Assembly: GCA_944472155.2 (NCBI GenBank)
Contig: OX235277.1
Span: forward strand, 16,750,804-16,814,803
DNA: 64,000 nucleotides
From: Trichobilharzia szidati
Taxonomy: Eukaryota > Platyhelminthes > Trematoda > Strigeidida > Schistosomatidae
Reading direction: 5' to 3'
Positions 22,196-34,899 of the stretch are shown here, piece by piece. The notes under the pieces are model-generated. The model saw only the letters and a program-made list of their open reading frames with translations. It was not told the DNA's origin and made no database searches. Position 1 is the stretch's first letter. Each line of letters opens with the position of its first letter. The translations under genes and the position numbers were made by a program.

Positions 22196-25100
22196 CTTGG
22201 AAAATGATACCTGTTGGTAAAATTCGAAATAGATCTACAAATGCTATTCATCTTTTCCAATCACTGGTTCAGATATATTGATATTAAAACGTGACTAGCA
22301 ATTAGTTATCTTGACTTCGTTATATCAGCGAGGTTCACACTGAAGTGACTGAAGTAAGAAAGTTGCTAATACAGTCATCAAAATGTATGACACTCAATTT
22401 TTATGGCGCTAGAATGTTTACATAGTGAAGTCTGAAATCATTTTATCATTATTGGTTTGTAAATTAGCTTTATGTGCCCTCGTGACTTACGTTGACATTG
22501 TTCTATTTACATAATCAGTTGTTGGTGGAAAGTGAAAAGTAAGCAAAATGTATATAAAAGTTTTGAAAGTAAAAATGGAGTCATCATGTAAAATTTCTTC
22601 ATTTTGTATTATGTAGGTCAGTAATACAGACAAATGATCAGTTTTCATGGGCTTGAATGTTGATGCATTTAAACATGCTTTTATTTTATATTGTACTGAG
22701 GAAAATAACCGCATAAGCTGTCCGGATATTTTGCAGTAAGTCACTCACCGAGGTCTTCAATTGAAAATACAGAGATCATTAGATAATTTAGTTCTGAGAG
22801 CTAGTTATACTGTCTTGAGTAATAACAAGGAGTTGAAAGGAGTATATATATATACGGTTTTATAATACCACTAAGATATCAGTCTCCTTCCTAACTTCAC
22901 TTTGGATTCGTCACACATTTCGTCACCAGAATATTCATACTTTAGAGTTAAATGCGATGTGGCAAAATAATACTACAACCTGTTTTTTTGAATGTTTAAT
23001 ATTATTGCAGCCAAAAAACTTGAGAGCCAAACAGACAGCGTGTTTTCGCTTTCCTGATTTAGTTGATGCCATCAACAATTTATTATACAGATATGTGATT
23101 TTGGCAGTTTCATGTGAAATGAATAAAATTATATGTATTCAAATGTGATCAGAGCACTCAAAACAACTTTCATTTTCATGCTTTCGTTTCGAAGACTCAC
23201 CTGCATCTGTATTGCAAAATGAAAGCCTATTTTATTTTTGTGTACCGAATCTGTCATGTCTTATGACCAGTGTAGAGGCGATGATCTTTACAACAGTCAT
23301 CCTATAAAAACAGAAACTTCAAAGAATATTATAAGCTTAACTTTTCTACAAAGTTAGGTGATGACGCAAGACTATCAACAATTTCTCTTCACATGAGCAC
23401 CAAGACAACCGTGATGATTCGGAATTTTCATGGTGTATTCGAAATTATTTGGTCTCTTGAGAGCACAGAGATTTATCACGAAATGGATAAAGTATCGTGT
23501 ATCGTTGTAAGAAACAGACCAGAATAACTATCACCTACCTCCTTCGAATTCATCCGTTCGATGTCGTCAACTAAAAAGTAATCTAAATAGTGATTCAGCA
23601 ACATGGAGCGCAGTGCCGGAAACCATTAAACAACCTACTCACTGATTACCTTATGATGAAGGAAACAGAGTAATTCTCAACGAGATTCTCAGTAAAGCAC
23701 TTGAAGTGAAGATAGGACTGATACAAGATTAATTAGTGTAACCAACTTTCTTTGTGATTGCGATGGACGACGAGGAGGGAAGTTATTGACATTTATAATG
23801 TCTTCAAATGACTACAAAAGATCAGCAATAAACTGTGTTTCGCGAACCAAATGGATGATAAGTGATACATAATTTAGCAAAACAGCAACAAATAGGACTC
23901 TTGAGCTGGAAGTCAGAGAGACATATACTGCATGAATTAGAGACAGAACCAAAAACCATGTTGAGAGTAGAAGCAAATACAAGTGAATTGTAGAACGTTT
24001 ACATGCCACACTGCAACCTGCGTTACACACCAAGAAATCATCACGTAACTTAAGCATGAAAAATTCAAAACTTGTAGTAAATTACTCACTGATGTTTTCT
24101 ATTTGATGAAATAAAAGATGTAATACTTATAAAGTTCTAAAACTTTCAGCACAAATGTGTTTCAGATGTGTTTTACCCAGAGTATGTGAAGTAGATGTCG
24201 CCAAAATTTGATTGAATAAATGCTTCCACAAGATCATACATCCCAGTTCAGCCAGCTGCGTGTCATCCATCTTGATAACTTTCTATTCACGCCTATTAAA
24301 ACTCACCGTCCAGTTACATATCTCATAAAGATTTTGTTCAACCTCTGTATATCATGGGCTTTTAATAAAAGTGAATTAATTGAAATAAGCAAGTTGATGG
24401 TTGTAAGAACTCACGAATGATTTCTGAGCAACAGTGAAGATGTAAATAGAGCTAAATTTTGAAAACAGTTTGTAATAAATACCGGTACATGTTCAAAACG
24501 ATAATGTCACCTATTCAATGAGAAAATCCTATCAGCGTAAATGGACCTAAACTGGTAATGCAATACTTTTGAAGATGCCATTTAGTGTCTTATTATTTAC
24601 ACCATGAAGCCATAAAGAAACGTCTGTCCACACTACAGGTGACCATGCAATCTCTAATGCAACGAAATTAGGAACTATCATTTTATCTAATTCATAAACA
24701 GTTTATTCATTTACTCACCGTCTCTTTCTGCACGTTGAAAGTAAACCAATTAACCCATAAGCAGATAGATGGAATCATCTTTTAATCAAATTCATGTTGT
24801 TTCAAAAAATGTGTTTGCGAAAACGCAGTAGAAAATTTGATGCAAAAAAATTCACCTTCTGTTTAGCGGTCTAGTGACATCAGTTCCACTGTAATGATAT
24901 GAAGCTATGTAGGCAAAAATGTCTCTGTGAATAGTAGTCAGAAAACTAAAATCATATTTCAGTAACTCCTCTGTTATTTGACTTATGTCATTCAACATAT
25001 GAAATTATGAAAATTGATGAATACAACTTGAGAGAACTCAGAGTAGAGAATCAATGAATAGGAAAATACTCAGCAGGAAAGTTTGATCTGTCAGAAAATG

Positions 25101-28100
25101 TCTACTAAAGAAATTTCTAAAAAGTCATCAAAAATCTTTTTTCCTTATCTTTTCTGAATTTTGATCCTATCAGAATTTATAGTTAATGGATCTTGAGGAA
25201 TTACAGCATTGATTTGAACTATTTATTCTCCCAGGGAAATATGGCTTAATGTTACTCCGTTTTCATGTGACATTTCAGTGGTAGTGACAAAATATGTATT
25301 CACCGTATTATTTATTGATTTCTCATAAACTTTTTAAACCTACATGTTTCATCACTACAGTAACTATGGAGGATCAAACGACTCAGTTAATAAAGTGTTT
25401 TACTACACCAAATGGGAACGGTATGGACACCAATGACTCGAGAATACTCCTGAGTGATATTTTCAAAGCAAACAAGTATCTACTTACTTTGGGCTAGAAA
25501 AGAATAACTGCCATTTCTGAATTTCAGATCAAATAGCATAGATTAAAATCAATTATAACTAACCACTTATTGAACTGAGATTCACAGGGTACTGTTTATG
25601 TGAGGATTTGGTCTGCGAATAATTTAACTCATCTTTTATGCAAATATTTTATAATATTACTGTAAAGGAATTGCAAAATTTTTGATTGTTTGGTGATGAT
25701 CAAATTTATCAGCATTACACGACATTCAGGCAAAATGTTTCAGATTTGATCTTTATTATTCTTCAATGTCAGTCTTCACTTTCATAAACTTTCATCGTTC
25801 TCTCATCTGCACAGTCACCTCTACTTTTTGCGGCTTGTCCTTGAAGTGTGAACATATTTATGGGTGGCTAACTTGAACTAATTGTAGTTTGCATTTCAGA
25901 TCCACTGAGTATCTGAAGAAACCCTTTACTAAAAAATGTATGTTGAATATTGAACTCTACGCAAACATGTCAGCATTGATGTTTCGGCAGTTGGCATGGA
26001 ATATGAACGAAGTCATTTTTTATCGAAACTTGATACGTTTCTACACTAATACACATACACATATATATTTATACCGAAAATATTGTCTAGTGAAATTAGG
26101 ACTGAAATCTTCGAAATGGGATTTCTTTGACATAAATCTGCAACCACCACACCTATCGTAAAATCAGAAAGGTGTGTATATTTTAACTTTGTGAACGCAT
26201 CTGAGACAGTGTGAACCTATACGACGGCGAACTTACGATTATCTCCTATGCAACAACAAGAGTAAAATACATTCAGTTCTACTTCACAGGAAGAGTGTGT
26301 TGATGAAATACATTATGAAAATGTCTGCTCTTAGTTACCATTTATATAAAAGATTAAAATATTCCAAATTTGATCATTTGTGAAGCTTTTTATTCTGGAA
26401 AGCATCCAAGAATACGAATAAACGAAGCATGAGATCATACACACTCATGCAAAATAACAAGAGATAGATTTTTACCCTTTTAGTCAATGAAGACGATGTG
26501 TTGGAACATATTATGACTCACTATATTCTTCTTCAAAGAGAAAAAAAGAACATATTCAGTGTATGACTCATTATATACACATCAATACAGCCAAAACTTA
26601 TAGGTGTAAAGTCATTTATTATCGGTGGAATCAAAATTCTGATATGATGGTCGCATTACCTGATGACGAAGAACAATGTGTGACCAATATAACTATGTTC
26701 ATGTGTTTAGCTGAGGCTTTGTGATAATACGTATCTAGTACGGTTTCATCACAAAGCGGCAATCAACAGCACTCACATAGTTTTTTTCTTTTCCTTCACG
26801 TTCCCCAGTGGAACATAGTGCTCCAAGCTAGCGGTTTGAAGTTTCCGTAGCAGTGTTTATTTTATAGGATTTGGTGGCTAGCCTCATGCCCAACCTTTCC
26901 TCTTCACCAGCATTATTTCTGGCTCAACGATGTAAAGGAGTGCGTCGGCCGGGAATCGAACCCCGAACCCTGTGCATGGTCGGCGAGCGTCCTAACCGCT
27001 ATGCCACCGACGCACTCACATAGTATGTAAAACATTTTTATATATGAACTTATAACAGCTTATATCCATGCATCTCTAGTTCATATATTTTTGTTGAGTG
27101 TAAATAACAATTACAAGGCACTTACTCATGAGATCTAACATTCAGATGTCCTCATAAATGTTAGTTATAAAATTTGACATCATCAAATAAATTTGTAAAA
27201 TTGGTCGGATTCGATAAATTTTGTTACATTGGAATAGAAGACTGGAAAATTCACAAATAATTTGTCACTCAGAGTAGCTTTTGGAGGACTGAATATGACT
27301 GAATCGCAACCACAAATTATAACTTATACAGAATTGACCATATGGATGAACTACAGATTGATGAATGACTCTGCACACTATTCCACTGAAAGCATTTATC
27401 ACAAGTGCTTTGATAAACTGCAACTCAGTTGTTCTAACTTCTTTTTTTTGATTGAACATCATAAATTGCTTAGGTTCTATTTATTTGAGACATTGCAGGC
27501 AAGAAATCTCTCTAATCTTTATTCGTCAATTAACCCTAGATTATAGAATGAATTATAATCCAGTTTCATGTGACGCCATCGCAAATGTCTATCTGACTAC
27601 AGACTGATATGCAGGATAACCAATTTAAGGATGCAACACATATCACATTTGAGAAGAGCTTGGGCTTGGGGCAAATTACAGAGTCTAGTAAAAATCTCAT
27701 CCTAACTATAAATCAACTGTTTTACTGCTCATTTAAATGTTTACCACGTCAAAACTGTCCGTGAAGTGTGTTTCAGTTTCATCTTCAGTTATCAAGTTTG
27801 ATATTATTAACTCCTCTAAAGTATTCCAGAAAATGTTTCATAAATATTTTATGATTTTAGTAAATATATGATTTACCTTCCTCGTCTGAGTATAAGATTC
27901 GATGTATAGGGTAAAAATTCGTATGCTAGTTACAGTATTTCTAACAGTGAGGGTACTCAGAATATGCAGAAATCAAATTCAAAACGCTTTACTTTAATAG
28001 CGTCATCCTCTTTTCACATCACACAGTAACAGAGATCTTACAAAATTGACTCCAGGTGAATACATCATGTTTATTTAGAATTCCATGATACGTTTTTTCA

Positions 28101-31100
28101 TCAGGTAAATTTACACACAATCCTACTACCCTATATATCCATGAGCATTCTTCTCCAGTAAAACCGATAATCACTGTAGAAAGTTGATTTCATAGAGAAA
28201 CGTTCTGTGGCATGGCTCATTATTTAAGTAGCTCAATTAAAATCATCTTTAATTTACCGCCATATTTGTTCGTCCGCTGACCTCCGAATGACATATTTAT
28301 TCTCCACGACACATTTCCATTGTATTTCCAATGTATTCACAAAGACTTGACTTCTTTTATATCTGACTATTTTGTCGTGTATAAAATGTCACTAAACAGC
28401 TGCTTCTGTGAAATGCCTCAGCGAGTATCGTATTAAGAATCCCAGTAAATATGGTGTGTTTGTAATTTTCACTACCTACGTCATGGAGCACAGCCGGTAT
28501 GTCAACTAATTCATGCATAACCTATGGTTAATCTGTACAAATCTCGACAATCTTGCAGTTTTGGTAAGACACTTTACAAATTCAGTGTTCTCACAGTGAG
28601 TAGGCCGAACATAATCATTTTGACTTATTTTCATCACTTCATGTACTTGAAACTAAACCGATGACACTAGAAAAATTCTAGAAATCTTACTTATTTGAAC
28701 ATAATCTGTGGATATTAAAATGATTCATTATAATTCACTTCGACAATTGTTGATCGGCTTTGAATCTCTCCATATGAAACCATTCACAGTAAGTGAAAAT
28801 GTTAACGACAAAAAGGAAGAAAGTATGAAGAAATCCTGCTCAAACATTTCTCATCACTGTGTTCACCTCTAATTTATTAATCATTCTTCTCAAGAATAAT
28901 CACTGAACACTTCATAGCTTTTACTTTGCACACATTGTTTCTTTAATGTTTACTTCTAAAGTATCTGTGAATAGATCTTTTATTTATAACTGTTGTTACT
29001 TGTTTCTTGGCATCCAAGTGGAGCATACTGACTGCTTAGGATGTTTCCATTGTTTTTCTGAAATAACTATTCAGACTCAATAATTTCTTGTTTCGCCATC
29101 ATTCAGCTGATTATAACAACTGTATCTATAGAACGATGATTACATTCGAAACATATTCCTCAGCTTACGATTAAAGTGATCATATTGAAGAGAATTCGAG
29201 TGAATATGAGCTGATTGTAACTTTTCAAGATAAATATACTACTGTTGCTAATAGGAATACCGGATTCACATGAATTATCTATGAATTCCTGCATGTGTCA
29301 TAGTTTAACTCATCACACCTCAAATTATTGTGTTTCAAAGAATACTTTCAAGTTGCGAAAATTCACAGCGAAAGAGAGTTGAGCACAACAACGCTGTTTT
29401 GCATTTTTCACATCATATGTTTGGATATATAATGACGGTACTGGAAAAATTTCGGAAAAATTTACCTTTCGGTACACTGCGTGGATATACTGCAATATTT
29501 CAGCAAAAGTAATTTCAATGATTGATTACAAAACTGGAATGTGGTTCATGTAAGACTACTGTTTACTGATAAAAATGTTGAAAATAATCAATAGCAGTTA
29601 GAAAATGTCCTGCTTGAAATAGTCACTCAGCATTTAGTTTAGTATTTATTGGACAGTCTTCTGTTTTGTAGTCAGATAAGGATTGACGAACTACATTGAG
29701 TTGATGTGAAAACATTCAATAGAAACAGTTTTGTCAATGACAAGTAGAACAGCTAACATTACGCTTCAGTTAGATGAAACATCATCATCATTAGAAGGTG
29801 TGACTTGTCTTAAGAGTGTGACAAATTTGCGCAACATATTCGAATATTCTCATCAAAAACGTAAATATCACACACATTTATATAGAAGGTGAGAAAGCAT
29901 GAATTATTACAATACATTTGAGTGAGTCAAGAACGAAAAATGTGTCAGCATAATATGAATCAGGTTTTTTTCTATGATTTTTCTCAACTGGTTACATGAT
30001 GAAATATATAAAAACATAAATTACACTACGAATTTGAAAATGCATTTTTTAATGACGACAAAGATAAATTGTAGAAACTACGACTGACACCAACAGTGGT
30101 TACATATATTGTCTGTCATTATATTGAGCCTCCTTTAGTGATTGAGTTTGGCAGGAAGGTACAATTTACCTAAAAACAGTTTCATCAACTTCCTTCTTCC
30201 CCTTACCCTACAGCCTGACGCCATTTTTTCACCTCTTATTTGGCACTCTTGCCTGTTTTGCAATGGTCATGTAATTTCTGTAAAGTCGTCATTCTTTTTC
30301 AGTGCTAACTATTTAACAACTTACATCGTTCCTGGCTAATGTTACCCTCAGTTTCTACTGATTTATCTTTGTCATCATGGAAAATGTATTTAACAATTGT
30401 CAATCTAATATTCGTCTTTATATCATCCATCTTGTAACCATTTGATAAGAGTCAAAGAAAAAATAAACATTAAGTTTATATTAAACTGGTACATTTGTCA
30501 TTCTCCCGCTATTCAAATATATTGTAATAATTCACGCTCCGTCGCCTTCTAGATAAATGTGCATGATAATTACGTGTTTGCTGTGAATGTCCACATATGT
30601 TACGCAAATTTATTACTCGTTTCAGACAATCTTATTATTTTTCCGTCAAAAATTCGTGTCAATAAATTATGGCTTATGAAACAGCCTTTAATGGATAAAT
30701 TAGTTTGAACGGCTGTATGTGTCCCTAAAGCAGCATCTACTGTAAGTGAGCCATCAAGTTTATCATCATTTCATGGTTTTTCATAACACTCTGCAAAGAA
30801 TTAGATGTAATGGATCGCAAAACATGCTGTTCATTAAGATTCTACTGACATTAGCTTCATCAGCAATGGAACAAAGAATCATTTTTCTGGATTCACCTTA
30901 CAGCATCAATGATTTAGGAAAGAAAGTTCATGAGTGGATTAATATCAAAGTACACTAGTAACAAGTGTGACGTATCTAGTCGTTCTTTTGGTGCAGAGTG
31001 AATTCTTTCAGGCGGGTTTGCATTGTGGCCATCATTCTAGGAAGCGCGCTATCACTTTGCACATTTATTTGAAGATATAACTTGGTTTAAGGCAATTGGC

Positions 31101-34100
31101 GGGAAGCCCTGGACCCAGGTTTCCTGCTATTTGGCACTGTTGAGATTCGAAACTGCGTGGTAACGTCTCTGAGTGCAGCACTGGGTGACGCGGTTTGGAG
31201 TCTCAGAAGAGACATGAGTTCCTTCAAGGTTGCAGATATGCCTTACTGACGATTGGCAACTAGTACGAAACCTACGTCTAAGGTTCCCTGCTGATTGCCT
31301 CAAAATATCTAATATCATGGATCATCATCGTAGAACAAAGTCTCGAATATCATTCACATGTTCGCATGAAATTCAAACTTTGTAGAGGCTAATAACAGAG
31401 TTGTGCGTAAAGAATATTTACAAACGCTTCATAAATACGAAGGAAACATTTATATCTCTCATTCAACAGCTGTAAGGCGAAGGCGGCCACAAATGTATTC
31501 ATGAATGGAGACTCAGCAAAGAATTTGGAGTGAAGACAGGATTGACGTAACCTGGTTTAAAGAATAAAACTTGTGCACTGTGGCGGAGCATAATTACGTT
31601 AGGGCTAGAATTTGTTTTCATGAAGTCACACAGTGTTATACATTACTATTTACTGATGACGTTTCGAGCACTATTTATTGTTCATAATCATATCAAGGTA
31701 CTCACACAACTATTTAACTTCGTTTATATAATTCCATTATTTTCAATCTCTTGATTTGATTGGTAGTAGTAATTTACCTATATCCGATATGGACCATCTT
31801 TTCTATTGTGATGAACTGCATTTTGCAGCATACCATTGACAAGGAGAAAACAGGCACATAAACTCACATTCTTTTCGACCTGAAATGAACAAAATTTTCA
31901 AATGGTCTAATCGCTACACAATAATTTATAGAAGACACCTTATTCGTCTTCATTACACAACAATTTTATATCAAGCTACCAGTTTGCCATGATTCACCAT
32001 TTGCATCTTACAAATTGTGCCAACTTGTTCGGACAGTAAATTATATGCCCTCAGAGTGACTCTAGAGTGAAGAGATAACACAATGACAACATCATGTCAT
32101 TAGAGGTTTCCAGGCCATAGGTGTTACGAACTTCCTGAAATAATTTGAGTGTCAGGTCATATTGAATCATTATAAATTATTTCAATTAATTCAAGCGTCT
32201 TAAGAAAATCTTGTTTTGATGCCTACACATTTTTCAACACGCGTTCCCTCAGTATCAAAATAAAGTAAACCGTTCAATCGATTATCTCTATCAAACTAAA
32301 ATTTAAATCCCATGTTGTTTATTTGCAGATCTTGCAAACTAGAATTTCACAAACACTGATAATCTGCTACCAGTTTCTTCGACTTCGCGAAATCGCCTGT
32401 TTCATACAAAACTCATTGAACTTATGGGGTTAAACATGCCATATTGATTTAAATAAGGGCGACAGAGTGAAATTTTCAAGCACACAACAGAAAATTTAGC
32501 AATTTTAGCCACGAAAAATTTGTTTTAGCAAATGCGAGGAACGTAATGAAATGAGTGTCAGAAAGAATACTGATGAATTTATTGTGTAAAAGCCAAATTG
32601 AAAACATTTTACAGATGATGTATGGACTTACATTCAAAAAAGGTTTTCGCTTCTATGTAAACGTGTGTAGAGAGAGAACATGTCAATTTTTGTTGTCCAA
32701 TTGATGTGATTCACTCACTTAATTCTCATAAAATGGCGGTGTTTTCAGAATAAAAACGAAGTTGTTATCGCCTTACACATAATTCTGATGAGATATGCTG
32801 TCAACAGTAGCCTTTTTAAATGTTGCCTTGTCATCTGAAATTGTAATGACGCAGTGTCTCCCACAGATTTGTGTTATCGCAATAGGATTTGGCTAGCCAT
32901 AATGCATAATAAGGAGAAAAAAAATGTCTCTTTATCAATGACGACAATTTTCGACGACTGATAAATCCCTTCTCTGAATCCCAAACATGATATTCCAAAC
33001 TTTGGATATCCATGATTATTATTGCTGACATACATTTCTGTAATAACCACATGAAAGCCTTAGATGAAATATTCGATAAACATCACTCACTTATTCTCAA
33101 CATAGTTTCAGCTGAAGAAGATATATAAGATAAATAGTCTGTAAAGTGGTGTAATAGTGTTTCATATAGTTCGCTGATTATATTTTCAAAGCCTGCCTAA
33201 AATCATATATCCAAATTCAATGTCTCTGATTTGAATGCACACTGTAAAATCAATAGAGTCACAATTAATCTGATTGTTTACATGAATGACCAATCATAGG
33301 AGAACGAAGTTGACAAAGGACTCCAGTCATTCGTGCAAGTATTCTTCTCCGTTGTATGCATAACATACATTTTTAATGTGATATTGTGGTGGTGCGATAT
33401 AGCCAATGTGTGAGAACGAAAAATTATTCTCACATATTATAATAGTCTAATACAATATTAGCAACATAATACAGTATTTCTTTTTGAACGCTCTATTTGT
33501 TGTTCCAACAGTTATATACTGCACTAACAAAAGAATGCTATATATATTTAAAGGTTTTTTTTTCATGTCGTTTGATGTAAACTCAAATCATGCGCTCAGG
33601 GATTAGTTGAAGAATGTGGACTACATACATTTTTATATACTGAGGTTTGATCAATGGAAAATACACTTGTGCTTCCGTGTCTTGCCTTCTGTTGTTATAA
33701 TACAAGCACACGCGCAAAAATTTAACTGTAATTGTTAGGCAGATATGGTCTGAAGTCATCTGAATATGTTTATTTCCTTCAACGTGTCTGTAACATATGT
33801 GTTCAGTTTCATTTGTTAGAATCCATTATTTCTTCGTTTCAGTTTTTGTGAGTTGAACTAGAACTATTCCAGTCTTAACCTGATAACAAGGAGTAATGTG
33901 TAGCGACAAATGAATAATTATTAAAATTCAAAACAGTGTTTAACTCACGATCCAAACCACTTCCTACAATGAGGCGTACACAAATGATTGAAGGAGATCA
34001 CAGAACACACTTGAACTGATTGTATTTGAAAATACATTTTTCGGCCCTTGCATATTTTACTCATTTCTATTCACAATTCATAAATGTACTCCAATAAATT

Positions 34101-34291
34101 AGGGATTGTCTAATTCTTGATTTCAACTAGGATTTTAATCAATTATTGAATGGTAAACGTCTTCACAAGCAAACGTTTGTGGAACGTAATCGAGCAATAT
34201 AAACATTTAGAATATTGTTATACTCACCGTGAACAAGAATATGAGCAATGAAAAAAGAAAGACTAATAGCCAACAAATTAGTGGAATTCAT
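22196..34291 (-). CDS. MEG-B: micro-exon gene for a secreted protein
   Basis: Proposed minus-strand exons in transcript order: 34,228-34,291; 33,949-33,963; 33,091-33,111; 32,719-32,724; 32,632-32,652; 31,868-31,879; 29,466-29,489; 28,258-28,281; 27,877-27,885; 26,237-26,245; 25,488-25,493; 24,719-24,727; 24,090-24,098; 23,201-23,206; 22,749-22,754; 22,491-22,502; 22,196-22,210. Exon 1 encodes a signal peptide beginning MNSTNLLAISLSFFIAHILV. The others are 6-24 bases, all multiples of three, each between a usually T-rich AG acceptor and a GTGAGT, GTAAGT or similar donor. Joined in phase 1 they give 89 codons without a stop; the peptide after the leader starts GSGLDPETMLRIKL. The model is unfinished at its 3' end, where it enters the left R3 arm. 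Schistosome MEGs have exactly this layout and are secreted. The weakest exons are 28,258, 32,719 and 22,196; some may be missed. Confidence 0.65.
26781..27013 (-). mobile_element. SINE-B, full copy with target-site duplication
   Basis: Minus strand: an 8-base acceptor stem (GTGCGTCG with CGACGCAC), A box TGGCATAGCGG (26,996-27,006), B box GGTTCGATTCC (26,952-26,962), a body, then an A-rich tail at 26,790-26,781. ACTCACATAG flanks it at 26,771-26,780 and 27,014-27,023 and is the target-site duplication. It lies in a MEG-B intron in the same transcriptional sense. It resembles the tRNA-headed SINE-like elements known from schistosomes. Confidence 0.85.
31085..31310. mobile_element. SINE-A fold-back pair
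   Basis: The SINE-A end motif appears twice in opposite orientations: GGCAATTGGCGGGAAGCCC at 31,092 and its inverse GTTCCCTGCTGATTGCC near 31,283-31,300. A tRNA-like centre (GGTAACGTCTCTGAGTGCAG) lies between them. Transcripts of the surrounding MEG-B intron could fold here. Confidence 0.6.
31552..31698 (-). mobile_element. PLE-4-type 3' tail insertion
   Basis: The reverse complement matches the 143-base insertion at 53,591-53,733 and the tail at 58,499-58,642. It begins GATATGATTATGAACAATA and contains GTGCTCGAAACGTCATCAGT. A solo tail of a retroelement, lying in a MEG-B intron. Confidence 0.65.
33651..33899 (-). pseudogene. Decayed counterpart of gene A exon 3
   Basis: Homologous to 463-680, but the acceptor CACCAG has become GCTAC, a TAA interrupts the frame after VKTGIVLVQLTKTETKK, and insertions follow. 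In MEG-B this exon appears to be skipped in favour of the 21-base exon at 33,091-33,111. Confidence 0.6.
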
Positions 34292-34327
34292 ATTTCGTCT
34301 CAGAGACAGAAACGATCAAAATCCTCC

Positions 34328-34363
34328 CTTAAATAGTTTTGTTTCTCAAATTAAGCAACCAAT
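34328..34363 (-). promoter_or_regulatory. Core promoter of MEG-B: TATA and CCAAT boxes
   Basis: Minus-strand ATTGGT (34,358-34,363) and TATTTAAG (34,328-34,335) keep nearly the arrangement seen upstream of gene A, with the start codon at 34,291-34,289 about 40 bases downstream of the TATA box. Confidence 0.6.
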
Positions 34364-34899
34364 AAAACAAAGCAAATTTTCAGAATGTTGTTTAGAAATG
34401 TCATCTGCTACATATTTGACTTTCATCTTGCTCATGTTTAGTTAATATTTTCACAATCAGTCTGACACCAATCTCTGTCGCAGTGACAAGAAAACAAGAT
34501 TCACGTCAACAAGAAACCATAAAGAAGTTAGGCAGTAAGATATTATGGTAATGTATTCATTTCAATTTTATTTTGTATCGTGTGAGTACAAAATGACGTC
34601 TTACACAAAATAGAACTTTCTATGCAAATAGGGCGTACAAAATGCATGTGACGTTTGTAAACCTCAAAACATCAAAATGTTGTATACCATCGATAAATTA
34701 TTGCTTTGACTTGTAAGCTCGTTCATTCTCCACATCATGAGTGCATAAAACAATTTAAAGAATAAGGAAATAAAAAAAATTGCCCAATGAGACCTATACT
34801 CTCAATGGTGAATTTATCGTTTCACCTAGATGCTCGCTGGCTAGCCGATAGGACAGAACCTGTCAGACAACGTCAACCTAAACATAATCAATGTTCATG

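Larger units (their letters stand above)
16540..22410. repeat. R3 left arm of a large imperfect inverted repeat
   Basis: The reverse complement of this segment aligns by eye along its length with 49,218-55,260. Checked anchors include 17,041-17,170 with 54,610-54,760, 18,594-18,660 with 52,900-52,980, 21,740-21,830 with 49,900-49,990, and 22,300-22,410 with 49,218-49,330. Divergence is substantial, with indels and different insertions in each arm, so this is an old duplication. The right arm ends at the assembly gap, so the true length is unknown. The content is mostly noncoding. Confidence 0.85.
33180..34745. repeat. R1 copy 2: 5' end of MEG-B
   Basis: Direct repeat of 1-1,540 that carries the promoter, signal-peptide exon and 15-base exon of MEG-B. 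It differs from copy 1 by many substitutions and small indels. Confidence 0.85.

Noticed and set aside
22487..22744. 85-codon minus-strand frame
   Set aside because: Overlaps MEG-B introns and the 12-base exon in another arrangement; no conserved features, probably chance.
23643..23649. Possible 7-base micro-exon before a GTGAGTAGG donor
   Set aside because: Not a multiple of three and would shift the MEG-B frame. It looks like a decayed relative of the 9-base exon at 24,090 and is left out of the model.
26938..27013. Functional tRNA gene
   Set aside because: A and B boxes and the acceptor stem are tRNA-like, but the anticodon arm does not pair well and the sequence continues into a SINE body with an A-rich tail and target duplication.
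31655..31670. CTGATGACGTTTCGAGC as a hammerhead core on the plus strand
   Set aside because: CUGAUGA is present but no GAAA follows a stem on the same strand; the GAAAC is on the opposite strand, so the element's sense is minus and lacks a perfect core.
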